The notes beneath the pieces are model-generated. The model was not told where the DNA came from, searched no databases, and worked only from the letters and a program-made list of their open reading frames with translations. From Arthrobacter globiformis (GTDB taxonomy: Bacteria > Actinomycetota > Actinomycetes > Actinomycetales > Micrococcaceae): DNA of 64,000 nucleotides. Positions 33,980-42,369 of this stretch are shown piece by piece. Made by a program: the position numbers and the translations under genes. How positions within the stretch are numbered: position 1 is the stretch's first letter; each line of letters starts with the position of its first letter. The stretch lies in NCBI RefSeq assembly GCF_030817195.1, contig NZ_JAUSYZ010000001.1, positions 3,162,001 through 3,226,000 of the forward strand, in the 5' to 3' direction.

Positions 33980-34890
33980 TCCGGAACCTGCCCGGCGTCG
34001 GGATCCGGTGCCACGTGCAGCTCAGCAACCTTCAGGAACGCCCGGGCGGCAGGCGTCAGGTCTTCCCTCCTGCTCAAAATCGCAACATCGAGGTGGGAAA
34101 CCGGTTCGATCAGCAGTGTACGGAGGCCTGCCTTGTGTGCCGTCGGGGCCCAGGAGGAGGGCATGACGGCGTGTCCGACGCCGGCCAGCACCAGGGGCAG
34201 GATGGAGGTCCGGTGTGCCACTTCGACGACGATTTCGGTGTTCACGCCCCGCGCCAGCGCGTCGTCCACGAGCCAGCGCATCAGCGAACCGCGCTGGCTG
34301 GCGATCAGCCGGTGGCCGCCCAGGTCTTCCCGCTGGATGGTGGTCCCAGTGGTGAACGTGTCCGCCTGCGGGTTCACAATGAGGATCAGCGGCTGGCGTT
34401 CGAGGTCCAGCACGTTGACTCCCGGGACCCGGATGGGGCTGGCTGAGCCGGCGAGCCCAATCTCCGTGCTGCCGGTCCGGACGGCTTCAATGACCTCCTC
34501 CGGCGTAAATGCTGCGCTGACGTTGAGGCGGACCTCCGGATGCAGCCTGGTGAACGCGGCGGTCATGGACGTCAGCGGCTCGATGCCGGGGGAGGGCATG
34601 GTGATAATGTCCAGGCGGCCGCTCCGCAAGCCGCGGAGCGCCTGCACGGCTGACTGGGCAGCGTCCAGGTCGCGCATCACCAGCCGGGCGGGGCCCACAA
34701 GTTCCTTTCCGGCCTCGCTCAGGACAGCCCGGCGCCCGATGCGGTGGAACAGCGGCACGCCTAGGTCCTTCTCCAGGCTGGCAATGGTCTGGGACAGGGA
34801 CGGCTGCGCGATGAGCAGGTGTTCGGCCGCGCGGTTGAATCCCTCGTGGTCAACCACCGCCAAGAAATACTTCAGCTTTCGCGTGTCCAC
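33976..34890 (-). CDS. LysR-family regulator of the tartrate operon
   Basis: A 304-residue LysR-type activator. The N-terminal winged helix has DTRKLKYFLAVVDHEGFN and PSLSQTIASLEKDLGVPLFH; the C-terminal periplasmic-binding-like domain senses the inducer. The GTG at 34890 has AGGAG 6 nt upstream. It is encoded upstream of, and on the same strand as, the dehydrogenase operon. Matching T-N11-A dyads lie before the gene and over its stop codon, so it likely controls both itself and the operon. The inducer is probably tartrate or a related dicarboxylate. Confidence 0.92.
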   Translation of the reverse strand: MDTRKLKYFLAVVDHEGFNRAAEHLLIAQPSLSQTIASLEKDLGVPLFHRIGRRAVLSEAGKELVGPARLVMRDLDAAQSAVQALRGLRSGRLDIITMPSPGIEPLTSMTAAFTRLHPEVRLNVSAAFTPEEVIEAVRTGSTEIGLAGSASPIRVPGVNVLDLERQPLILIVNPQADTFTTGTTIQREDLGGHRLIASQRGSLMRWLVDDALARGVNTEIVVEVAHRTSILPLVLAGVGHAVMPSSWAPTAHKAGLRTLLIEPVSHLDVAILSRREDLTPAARAFLKVAELHVAPDPDAGQVPD

Positions 34891-34974
34891 GCCAGCTCCT
34901 ATCCGGTCCCCTTTGCTGTTTGCCCCGGAACTGGCTCTGCGATGGCTACTGCGGTGGCGCCGCATGCCGGGGCC

Positions 34975-34995
34975 CTGATAGCTTACGCCTATCAG
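34975..34995. promoter_or_regulatory. LysR box upstream of lysR
   Basis: CTGATAG-N7-CTATCAG is a perfect 7-7-7 dyad with the T-N11-A pattern, 85 bp ahead of the LysR GTG and 80 bp ahead of the divergent SRPBCC gene. Confidence 0.7.
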
Positions 34996-35075
34996 CGGCC
35001 GGGGTTGGTTGTGCTTGGGGTTGGTGTGCTTAAGGGCTGTCCGCGAGCCGGCGGATCTGCTGGCATACTCTGAGC

Positions 35076-35531
35076 ATGGCCGTCACCTTCGAAAGCACCA
35101 CACGGACAACCATCGGGATGACCGAGCTGTTTGACCTCTCCCGAAGCATCGACGCGCACAAGCAGTCGATGGCCAACTCCCGGGAGGAAGCTATTGGCGG
35201 TGTCACGTCCGGGCTGATTTCCCTGGGGCAGGAGGTGACCTGGCGCGCCTGGCACTTCGGGCTGCCGGTACGGATGACGAGCCGGATCACCGCGATGGAG
35301 GCACCCCGCTACTTCGTTGACGAACAGGTCCGGGGACCGTTCCTCCGCTTTCGCCACGTCCACGAATTCAAAGATGTCCCGGACGGAACCGTCATGGTGG
35401 ACCGGATCGACTTCGCGGCGCCCTTCGGCCTCGTGGGACGCCTTGCGGAGAAGCTCTTCCTGGCGCGCTACCTCCGCAAGCTCATTGAGAGGCGCAACCT
35501 GCACCTGACCGCCGGCGTGCAGTCTTCATAG
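35076..35531 (+). CDS. SRPBCC (START-like) family protein
   Basis: A 151-residue cyclase/dehydrase-type SRPBCC protein with a hydrophobic ligand pocket. The fold order beta-alpha-alpha-beta is suggested by VTFESTTRTTIGMTELFDL at the start, then YFVDEQVRGPFLRFRHVHEF and the long C-terminal helix after FAAPFGLVGRLAEKLFLARY. Function unknown. It is divergent from lysR with the LysR dyad between them, so it could also respond to that regulator. Confidence 0.85.
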   Translation: MAVTFESTTRTTIGMTELFDLSRSIDAHKQSMANSREEAIGGVTSGLISLGQEVTWRAWHFGLPVRMTSRITAMEAPRYFVDEQVRGPFLRFRHVHEFKDVPDGTVMVDRIDFAAPFGLVGRLAEKLFLARYLRKLIERRNLHLTAGVQSS

Positions 35532-35589
35532 GCGTACGGGCTTCATAGCCCGGCCAGAAGCGGTGGTTAGCCCGAATCACAGGCTTCGC

Positions 35590-35775
35590 TCACGGGCCCG
35601 CAATGAGCTCTGCGACCCGGTCCAGCTCTTCCTCGAGATTATAGAAATGGCTCGCCAGCCGGATCCTGCCAGCCCCGGACGGACACCACCACGTTCGCAT
35701 GGCGCAGCCTGGCCATGACGGCGTGAGGGTCGTCCAGGGGAACAGAGACGATCGTGGATCGGTGCCGTTCGGGGA
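35590..35775 (-). pseudogene. Frameshifted C-terminal remnant of class V aminotransferase
   Basis: Leftward translation gives RHRSTIVSVPLDDPHAVMAR and then LRHANVVVSVRG. A single extra base near 35671 shifts the frame, which continues GRIRLASHFYNLEEELDRVA to a TGA at 35590. Together these read as the end of a class V aminotransferase (cysteine desulfurase-like fold) of roughly 380 residues. The N-terminal 80 percent, including the PLP lysine, is absent. The gene is dead. Confidence 0.65.
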
Positions 35776-35855
35776 ACGGACCACCCCGTTACGGCGGGGC
35801 GTTCCCCAGAATAAATCCAGACGCTCGATAAAAATAGCCTGAAAACGTTAACGTG

Positions 35856-35888
35856 AAGGGCCAGCCCGACTGGCGCGGGCTGGCCCTT
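35856..35888. terminator. Intrinsic terminator
   Basis: AAGGGCCAGCCC pairs with GGGCTGGCCCTT around a 9-nt loop, a perfect 12-bp stem. It lies 16 nt past the stop of the small two-gene operon on the minus strand. Confidence 0.8.
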
Positions 35889-35903
35889 TAATAGGCGGCG
35901 GGG

Positions 35904-36074
35904 TTAGAGAGGCCGCCGGGCAATCTTCCTGACCCAGGCCGGGCTCTCGATGCCCTGCTTCTTGTCTGTCGACAGGCGGAGACGGGCAGCACGAACAATG
36001 ACGCGCTCCTGTGCCGGACTGACATATCGCTTCGGGCTTTCGTCCGCAGTCTTCTTTTCGGCTACTGCACTCAT
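35904..36074 (-). CDS. Small basic protein, 56 residues, unknown
   Basis: Translation starts MSAVAEKKTADESPKRYVSP and ends with SPAWVRKIARRPL. It is lysine- and arginine-rich, without membrane segments. Its ATG overlaps the stop of the upstream 149-residue gene by 4 bp (ATGA), and a terminator follows, so the two form one operon. No family recognised. The tight coupling is the main evidence that it is a gene. Confidence 0.65.
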   Translation of the reverse strand: MSAVAEKKTADESPKRYVSPAQERVIVRAARLRLSTDKKQGIESPAWVRKIARRPL

Positions 36075-36520
36075 TGCTCACCATCCTCAGGGTCGTCTGT
36101 CACCCCATTGTCCGGCAACGGCGGCAACAGGTCCAGCGTGGCCTCGCCGTTCTGGAGGGGTCGCTTCCAGGCTTCGGCAATAATCTCGGCCTCCTCCGGA
36201 CCGGCCAGATTGCTGGTATTAAGGAGCTCCAGCACAGCGAGGCCCACATCCTGCTTCTCCTCATTTTCGTCCATGGCAGCTTCGAACGCCCATTGGGCGC
36301 GGCGCCACCACTCGGCCCGGCTGTCGGCTTCACGCTTCTGGGCCAGCGCCTTTTCATCGGCGACGGTGCGTTGCCGCAGAGTGTTCCAACCAATGAATGC
36401 AGCAAGCAACGCACCGAGCAGGACTGCCAAGGGGCCCAGTGCTGCCAGAATCTGCCACCACTCGGCGGGCCCGGTGCGGACGAAGACATCCAGCGGAGTC
36501 GGTGAAGGGTTTGGGGTCAC
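36071..36520 (-). CDS. Single-pass membrane protein with charged helical domain
   Basis: A 149-residue protein with one strong helix (ILAALGPLAVLLGALLAAFI, residues 24-43). A positive arginine-rich stretch follows, and then a long cytoplasmic, glutamate-rich helical region ending in an acidic tail. This is the layout of small phage or accessory-region membrane proteins of unknown function. It is co-translated with the 56-residue basic protein. Identity unknown. Confidence 0.7.
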   Translation of the reverse strand: MTPNPSPTPLDVFVRTGPAEWWQILAALGPLAVLLGALLAAFIGWNTLRQRTVADEKALAQKREADSRAEWWRRAQWAFEAAMDENEEKQDVGLAVLELLNTSNLAGPEEAEIIAEAWKRPLQNGEATLDLLPPLPDNGVTDDPEDGEQ

Positions 36521-36594
36521 CGAACCAGCCTAGGCCGTGTCACGCCAGCCACGTGCGTTTCAGGCGCCTGCGCGGCCCGGGGGCCCCTGGCCGG

Positions 36595-38268
36595 CTACAC
36601 CGGTGACGGCCCTCCGGGTTCGACGAAACGCTGGGTCCGCTCGATCTCCACAACCTTCGGGTCCGTTTCATCAGCGCCGTAGTCAGACCGGCGCGTCCTG
36701 TCCTCGCCCTGGGGCACCTTGAGCGCACGCAGCACCAAAGTAAGTACGACGGCGACAATCAGGTTGAGCACGAACGCCGACACGGCGATGTACACCGTGA
36801 AGTCGGTCCCCGGGACGGGAGCAATGGAGCCGCCGAAGTGTGCGCGGGTGACGGGGTTGATGACGTTGTAGGCCGAGGCGGTGCCGAAGGCTATGCCCAC
36901 GGCCCATCCGGCCAGCAGCGCCCACCGGTCGAACCACCGCGTGTAGAGTCCTGCGACAACAGCGGGGAATGTCTGCAGAATCCAGATGCCGCCCAGCAGC
37001 TGCATGTTGATGGCCGCGGACTGGTCCATGGCAATGACGAAAATAAGCGCGCCGACCTTCACCACCAGGGAGACGATCTTGGACACCTTCGCCTCGGTCT
37101 TTGGGTCGACATCAGGCCGGAGGAAGTCCCGGTAGATGTTGCGGGTAAACATGTTTGCCGCGGCGATGGACATGATCGCTGCCGGCACCAGCGCCCCGAT
37201 GGCGATGGCTGCCAGGGCCACTCCAGCGAACCACGCTGGGAAGTGGTCCAGGAAGAGCTGTGGGACCACGAGCTGGGGGTTGACCGACCCGTCAAGGTCG
37301 ATCGGCCTGGTGCCTGCCTTGATGGCCACGAAACCCAGCAGCGCGAGGAAACCGAGCATGAGGGAGTACAGCGGCAGAATCGCGGCGTTGCGCCGGATCG
37401 TGTTGCGCCCCTTGGACGCGAGCACGCCGGTGATGGAGTGCGGGTACATGAACAGCGCCAAGGCCGACCCGAGCGCCAGTGTCCAGTAGGCCGAGAAGTT
37501 CGCAGCCGACGGGATGAACACCCCGGTGGGCTTCCCTGTCGCTTCGTTCACGGTGTCCAGCTTCGTCTTCGCCGCTCCGAAGATCGCGTCCCAACCGCCG
37601 AATTTGATCGGCAGGTAAATGACCGCGACGATCACCGCGAGGTAAATGAGCAGGTCCTTGACGACGGCGATCATCGCCGGCGCCCGCAACCCCGAGGTAT
37701 AGGTGTATGCGGCCAGCACGACGAACGCCAGGATCAGTGGCAGGTCTGTCAGCAGCACGTTCTCGGAGCTGCCCAGCCCGAGCACCGTCAGCACAGCCTT
37801 GATGCCCACAAGCTGCAGGGCGATGTAGGGCATGGTTGCCACGATGCCGGTGACGGCGACGGCAAGGGACAGCCACCGGCTCCCGTAGCGGCCGCCCACG
37901 AAGTCCGCCGAGGTGACGTAGCCGTGCCGATGGGACACCGACCAGAGCCGGCTCATGATGATGAAGATGATCGGGTAGAGGACGATCGTGTACGGCACCG
38001 CGAAGAAGCCGCTGACCGCGCCTGTGGCCCACATCGCCGCAGGAACGGCAACGAACGTGTAGGCGGTGTAGAGGTCGCCGCCCAGCAGGAACCACGTGAT
38101 CCACGTCCCGAAGCCGCGTCCGCCGAGCCCCCACTCGTCCAGGCTGTGCAGCCCCTCGCTTTCCGCCGTTCGGCGCCACCGGGCGGCCATGAAGCCCATG
38201 ACGGCGACGATGACAAAGAGCAGCACCACGATGATGAGGGCGATCCAGTTGATCTCGCGCCCGTTCAT
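36595..38268 (-). CDS. Monocarboxylate uptake permease (sodium:solute symporter)
   Basis: A 557-residue SSS-family carrier with about 13 helices. Family marks are GLGGRGFGTWITWFLLGGDL near residue 50, RHGYVTSADFVGGRYGS and FMYPHSITGVLASKGRNTIR. It resembles MctP/MctC, which take up acetate, propionate, lactate or pyruvate. Pairing with a DUF3311 gene whose stop overlaps its start by 4 bp is typical of this permease group. The hydrophilic C-terminal tail is charged. The exact substrate is not readable. Confidence 0.9.
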   Translation of the reverse strand: MNGREINWIALIIVVLLFVIVAVMGFMAARWRRTAESEGLHSLDEWGLGGRGFGTWITWFLLGGDLYTAYTFVAVPAAMWATGAVSGFFAVPYTIVLYPIIFIIMSRLWSVSHRHGYVTSADFVGGRYGSRWLSLAVAVTGIVATMPYIALQLVGIKAVLTVLGLGSSENVLLTDLPLILAFVVLAAYTYTSGLRAPAMIAVVKDLLIYLAVIVAVIYLPIKFGGWDAIFGAAKTKLDTVNEATGKPTGVFIPSAANFSAYWTLALGSALALFMYPHSITGVLASKGRNTIRRNAAILPLYSLMLGFLALLGFVAIKAGTRPIDLDGSVNPQLVVPQLFLDHFPAWFAGVALAAIAIGALVPAAIMSIAAANMFTRNIYRDFLRPDVDPKTEAKVSKIVSLVVKVGALIFVIAMDQSAAINMQLLGGIWILQTFPAVVAGLYTRWFDRWALLAGWAVGIAFGTASAYNVINPVTRAHFGGSIAPVPGTDFTVYIAVSAFVLNLIVAVVLTLVLRALKVPQGEDRTRRSDYGADETDPKVVEIERTQRFVEPGGPSPV

Positions 38269-38636
38269 GGCCGTTCATCTCCGTTTGCTGCGTCGCCGTC
38301 GAGCCCGGTAGCGCCAGCGCGGGCCGCTGCCCGCCGTCGCCGGTCTTCCGTTGTCACAAGCCAGTACGCCACGCCGCTCAAGGCTGCGGAAATGGGAACC
38401 CAGAGGAGCTGGTACCAGTAGAAGAACGGGATGCCGCCCAGAGTCGGGGCGTTGAAGGAGTAGGTCTGCGGCATCAGCGGGAGCAAGATCGCCAAGGAAA
38501 GTAATACGCCGGCGACGACGTACGGCCCGCGCCGCGCCGGGCCACGGGTTGCAGTGTTGCGGGTTGGCCGTCCGGTGCCCGGGGGAGCCCCAGAGTCGGG
38601 GCGCTGTTTCGGGTCATGACGATCTTGATGGGACAC
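38265..38636 (-). CDS. DUF3311 small membrane subunit
   Basis: A 123-residue protein with a proline- and arginine-rich N-terminal 35 residues. Two helices follow (VVAGVLLSLAILLPLMPQTY and FYWYQLLWVPISAALSGVAY). DUF3311 proteins accompany solute:sodium symporters and are thought to be small accessory subunits. AAGGAGG lies about 6 nt before the GTG. It leads the permease operon. Confidence 0.88.
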   Translation of the reverse strand: MSHQDRHDPKQRPDSGAPPGTGRPTRNTATRGPARRGPYVVAGVLLSLAILLPLMPQTYSFNAPTLGGIPFFYWYQLLWVPISAALSGVAYWLVTTEDRRRRAAARAGATGLDGDAANGDERP

Positions 38637-38953
38637 CCGACGACCTCCTTGTCAGCCCGTCTCCCGGACTCGCGGTTCCCGGAGGCCGGTGAGGCGAAGG
38701 TTACAACTGTTGCCCTCCAGTTCCTTTTTACGCCCGTCGGCGGCGCTCGGGAAGAGCGCAGACAGTGCCGTCACAGTCAGTAACGCGCCTGACTTTCCGG
38801 GTCATCTTCGGCGCGTTTTCCGGACGTCTTCGATGGATTCCCGCCGAAGAGCCCTGCCGCGGTAGGCGCCGCCGGACTCAAGTGTGGGTTTGCCGTGACG
38901 GGTGCGTTCCCGCTGTTCATGGAGGAACGGAAAAGCACGCGGAGAAACGAAAA
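38637..38953. other. Gene-free interval
   Basis: No convincing coding sequence or RNA is seen. It should hold the promoter of the DUF3311-permease operon on the minus strand, but I could not fix its boxes. The only clear structures are a few short GC hairpins. Confidence 0.5.
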
Positions 38954-38955
38954 AA

Positions 38956-38982
38956 CCCCGGGAATCCATTGGATTCCCGGGG
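38956..38982 (-). terminator. Intrinsic terminator of tRNA-Leu
   Basis: CCCCGGGAATCC pairs with GGATTCCCGGGG around a 3-nt loop. On the minus strand the stem is followed by six T residues. Confidence 0.92.
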
Positions 38983-38993
38983 TGTTCCCTTTG

Positions 38994-39076
38994 TGCGCGG
39001 AGGGGGACTTGAACCCCCACCCCCTTTCGAGGACTAGCACCTCAAGCTAGCGCGTCTGCCATTCCGCCACCCGCGC
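38994..39076 (-). tRNA. tRNA-Leu (anticodon GAG)
   Basis: The minus strand starts GCGCGGGTGGCGGAATGGCA and folds as a class II tRNA. It has a 7-bp acceptor stem (last pair G-U), and an anticodon stem CTAGC/GCTAG with loop TTGAGGT, giving GAG. There is a long variable arm and the T loop GGTTCAAGTCC. The discriminator is A and the CCA end is not encoded. It reads CUC and CUU leucine codons. Confidence 0.96.
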
Positions 39077-39270
39077 AGGTGGTATTTCGGAGGACTCTCT
39101 CCGCCTTTCAGCGGTTCGCTTCTCTCCGAAGCAGCGAGAAAAACTCTAACACGAACTTTCCGGAAAGATGGAATCGAGCGGACTGGGTAGGCTGAACCCG
39201 GGTGTTCCGGCAGCCAAAAACCGCCAGAACCCGCATGAATCCGCGTAGTCCCCGCATCAAGGAGTGATCA

Positions 39271-40575
39271 ATGACACACGTACGGCCCGAGGATGAAGTC
39301 GTCACCATCTGCCAGGAGCTCATCCGCATCGATTCATCCAACTATGGGGACGGCTCGGGTCCCGGCGAACGTGCGGCGGCCGAATACACCGCCGGCCTGA
39401 TCACTGAGGTGGGGCTGGACGCGGAAATCTTCGAATCAGAGCCTGGCCGGGCCAGCGTGGTCACCCGCATGGCGGGGGAGGACCCCTCCGCCAGCGCCCT
39501 CGTGGTCCATGGCCACCTGGACGTGGTGCCTGCCCTCCGCGAGCAATGGTCCGTGGACCCGTTCAGTGGCGAGCTCAAAGACGGGCTGATCTGGGGCCGC
39601 GGCGCAGTGGACATGAAGGACATGGACGCGATGATCTTGTCCGTGCTGCGCAACTTCGCGCGCACCGGGCGCAAGCCCAAGCGGGACATCATCTTTGCGT
39701 TCTTTGCCGACGAGGAGGCCGGCGGCGTCCACGGCGCCCAGTACGCGGTGAAGCACCGTCCCGAACTGTTCGAGGGTGCGACGGAGGCCATCTCGGAAGT
39801 CGGCGGCTTTTCGACCACGATCGGCGGCCAGCGGGCCTACCTGCTGCAAACGGCGGAAAAGGGCATCTCCTGGCTGCGGCTCGTGGCGCACGGCCGCGCC
39901 GGCCACGGGTCGCAGATCAACACCGACAATGCCATCACCCGGCTCGCCGGCGCGGTGACCCGCATCGGTGAGTACCAGTGGCCCATCGAGTTGACCGCCA
40001 CCACGCGCCAGTTCCTGGACGGCGTGACCGAACTGACCGGCGTCGAATTCGACCCCGACAACCCGGAGCTGCTGCTGAAGGAACTGGGCACGGTAGCCCG
40101 CTTCGTGGGGGCCACGCTGCAGAACACGTCCAACCCGACGCTCCTGGGCGGCGGCTACAAGCACAACGTCATCCCCGAGTCCGCCGAGGCACTGGTGGAC
40201 TGCCGGACCCTCCCCGGCCAGCAGGACCAGGTTCTCGAGATCGTCCGCGAGCTGGCGGGCAGCGGCGTTGACGTCAGCTACGTGCACAACGATGTCTCCC
40301 TGGAAGTGCCGTTTGCCGGCAACCTGGTCGACTCGATGATCGACGCCCTGCACTCCGAAGACCCGGGCGCGAAGGTTCTCCCGTACACGCTGTCCGGCGG
40401 CACCGACAACAAGTCGCTCTCCAAGCTCGGCATTACCGGCTACGGCTTCGCACCCCTGCAGCTTCCTGACGACCTCGACTTCACCGGCATGTTCCACGGC
40501 GTTGATGAACGGGTTCCGGCGGAATCCCTGAAGTTCGGCGCCCGCGTCCTGAACACGCTGCTCACCAACTACTGA
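39271..40575 (+). CDS. M20-family metallopeptidase
   Basis: A 434-residue dizinc exopeptidase or deacylase. Metal ligands are visible in VVHGHLDVVP (His, Asp), GRGAVDMKDMDA (bridging Asp) and FFADEEAGGVHG (catalytic and metal Glu). The dimerisation domain lies between about 190 and 320, and the last histidine is near the C-terminus in GMFHGVDERVP. AAGGAG precedes the ATG. It heads a pair with an acyl-CoA dehydrogenase gene 8 nt downstream. Substrate (dipeptide or acyl amino acid) unknown. Confidence 0.93.
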   Translation: MTHVRPEDEVVTICQELIRIDSSNYGDGSGPGERAAAEYTAGLITEVGLDAEIFESEPGRASVVTRMAGEDPSASALVVHGHLDVVPALREQWSVDPFSGELKDGLIWGRGAVDMKDMDAMILSVLRNFARTGRKPKRDIIFAFFADEEAGGVHGAQYAVKHRPELFEGATEAISEVGGFSTTIGGQRAYLLQTAEKGISWLRLVAHGRAGHGSQINTDNAITRLAGAVTRIGEYQWPIELTATTRQFLDGVTELTGVEFDPDNPELLLKELGTVARFVGATLQNTSNPTLLGGGYKHNVIPESAEALVDCRTLPGQQDQVLEIVRELAGSGVDVSYVHNDVSLEVPFAGNLVDSMIDALHSEDPGAKVLPYTLSGGTDNKSLSKLGITGYGFAPLQLPDDLDFTGMFHGVDERVPAESLKFGARVLNTLLTNY

Positions 40576-40583
40576 GGCCGGCG

Positions 40584-41744
40584 GTGGAACCGGAACAGCT
40601 GCTTCCTGACAGCCTGCTCGAGCGGATCCGCGGCAGGGCTGCGGAGTACGACGAACAGAACCGCTTCTTCGCCGAGGATCTTGAAGAACTCGCCGCCGCC
40701 GGGTACTTGAGGCTTTTCGTGCCGGAGTCCGACGGCGGAGCGGGCCTTGGCCTGGAGGCTGCGGTCCGCTGCCAGCGGCGGCTGGCGACGGCGGCCCCGG
40801 CCACCGCGCTGGCCGTCAACATGCACCTGGTCTGGACAGGGGTGGCCAGCGTCCTGGCCGCGCGCGGCGACTCCTCCCTGAACTTCGTGCTGCAGGAGGC
40901 AGCGGCGGGGGAGATTTTCGCCTTCGGCAATTCAGAGGCCGGCAACGACTCCGTCCTGTTCGATTCGCTGACGGCGGCCACGCCCCTGCCGGACGGCGGG
41001 TACTCGTTCACGGGCACGAAGATTTTCACGAGCCTCTCGCCGGCCTGGACGCGCCTGGGCATCTTCGGCAAGGATCCGGCTGCACGGGACGGCGAAGGGG
41101 AACTGGTGCACGGGTTCATCGGTCGGGACACGGCCGGCTACCGGATCCTGGAGGACTGGAACACGCTGGGGATGCGCGCCAGCCAGTCCAACACCACCAT
41201 CCTGGACGGCGCGGTTGTCCCGCCCGGCCGCATCTTCCGGAAGCTGCCGGTAGGCCCCAACGCCGATCCGCTGATCTTCGCGATCTTCTCGTGCTTTGAA
41301 ACCCTGCTTGCCGGCGTGTATGCCGGCATCGGTGAGCGGGCCCTGGTGCTGGCCGTGGAAGCCGCCAGGCGCAGGACATCGTTCAAGAATGGCGGCCGGA
41401 GCCTGGCCCAGGACCCTGATATCCGCTGGAAGGTGGCCGAGGCTGCCCTGGCCATGGATGCCCTGTACCCGCAGCTTTCGGTGGTGGCCGGAGATGTGGA
41501 CCGCCTGGCGGACCATGGCAGCCAGTGGTTTCCCAAGCTGGTGGGCGTCAAGCTCCGGGCCACGGAGACGGCGCGGACGGTGGTGGATCTCGCCATCCGG
41601 GTCTCCGGCGGCTCCAGCTACTTCAGGGGTTCGGAGCTGGAGCGCCTGTACCGTGACGTCCTGGCCGGCATGTTCCACCCCTCGGACGACGAATCTGCGC
41701 ACAATACGGTTGCCAACGCGTGGCTGGGCCCGCTCGAAGACTGA
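40584..41744 (+). CDS. Acyl-CoA dehydrogenase family protein
   Basis: A 386-residue flavoprotein of standard acyl-CoA dehydrogenase length. The N-terminal helical domain ends near residue 110. FTGTKIFTSLSPAWTRLGIF and MRASQSNTTILDGAVVPPGR mark the beta domain, and ATETARTVVDLAIRVSGGSS the C-terminal helices. No catalytic glutamate could be placed with confidence, so the reaction may be a hydroxylation or desaturation. The GTG start follows the peptidase gene by 8 nt. Confidence 0.85.
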   Translation: MEPEQLLPDSLLERIRGRAAEYDEQNRFFAEDLEELAAAGYLRLFVPESDGGAGLGLEAAVRCQRRLATAAPATALAVNMHLVWTGVASVLAARGDSSLNFVLQEAAAGEIFAFGNSEAGNDSVLFDSLTAATPLPDGGYSFTGTKIFTSLSPAWTRLGIFGKDPAARDGEGELVHGFIGRDTAGYRILEDWNTLGMRASQSNTTILDGAVVPPGRIFRKLPVGPNADPLIFAIFSCFETLLAGVYAGIGERALVLAVEAARRRTSFKNGGRSLAQDPDIRWKVAEAALAMDALYPQLSVVAGDVDRLADHGSQWFPKLVGVKLRATETARTVVDLAIRVSGGSSYFRGSELERLYRDVLAGMFHPSDDESAHNTVANAWLGPLED

Positions 41745-41764
41745 CCAGGCTCCATGTGGAAGCA

Positions 41765-41789
41765 GGCGCGCACCATCGAGGTGCGCGCC
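41765..41789. terminator. Hairpin between convergent genes
   Basis: GGCGCGCACC pairs with GGTGCGCGCC around a 5-nt loop. No T-run is present, so strength is uncertain. Confidence 0.6.
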
Positions 41790-41806
41790 CAGGGGGCCGG
41801 AGCGGC

Positions 41807-42040
41807 CTAAACTGTGCGCTGCACCTGCGTGACCCGGCGGCGAAGCCAGAAGCGCCTGCCGCCGCCCACGTAGAGTCTGCTGCGCTCGAGTTCCCACTTG
41901 CCGTACTCGGAGTGTTCCACGAGCCGGCGCCGGGCTTCGGGCAGGGAATCGTCAGGACCGACGGTCAATACGAGGTACTCGTATTGCCGGGCATAGTCCC
42001 TTTCCCGCAGGACCGAGCTGGTCAGAAAATGTTCCTTCAT
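41807..42040 (-). CDS. DUF5703-like small protein, 77 residues
   Basis: Translation starts MKEHFLTSSVLRERDYARQY and includes RRRLVEHSEYGKWELERSRL. It ends in a very basic stretch (RRFWLRRRVTQVQR), as in a small actinobacterial family often labelled DUF5703. GGAG precedes the ATG closely. It is divergent from the acidic protein at 42080. Function unknown; nucleic-acid binding is possible from charge. Confidence 0.75.
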   Translation of the reverse strand: MKEHFLTSSVLRERDYARQYEYLVLTVGPDDSLPEARRRLVEHSEYGKWELERSRLYVGGGRRFWLRRRVTQVQRTV

Positions 42041-42079
42041 TGCTCTCCATTTTCGTCCTTTTCCCGCTAACGTGAAGGC

Positions 42080-42343
42080 ATGAGCATCGATCCGCGTGTC
42101 GCGCTTCAGTCCTTGACTGCCGCTTTGGAAGAACACCTTGCAGCCGCCTCGGCCCGCCGCGGGGATGGTGACCCCTCAGTGGAGGCGGCATTCTTTGCCG
42201 TTGCTGATGCCTTCGAAGTCTATGAGGACGCCCTCTATGAGGCCTACAACGAAGTGACGCCGCTCCAGGTTTTCGATGACGAGGAAGACGAAGAGGAAGA
42301 CGAAGAAGCCGACGACGAGGACCTGGAAATCGTCGAGGAGTAA
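42080..42343 (+). CDS. Small protein with acidic tail, 87 residues
   Basis: The first 60 residues form a helical domain (DPRVALQSLTAALEEHLAAA, then AVADAFEVYEDALYEAYNEV). The last 25 are almost all Asp and Glu. Such tails mimic DNA or bind basic partners, and its divergent neighbour is a basic protein. I do not recognise a proven function. Confidence 0.8.
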   Translation: MSIDPRVALQSLTAALEEHLAAASARRGDGDPSVEAAFFAVADAFEVYEDALYEAYNEVTPLQVFDDEEDEEEDEEADDEDLEIVEE

Positions 42344-42369
42344 GGCTGCCGGATGCGGCCCGGCCCCCG

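Noticed and set aside
38765..39037. 90-codon forward frame over the tRNA region
   Set aside because: It runs through the tRNA-Leu gene and its terminator on the other strand, and has no ribosome site.
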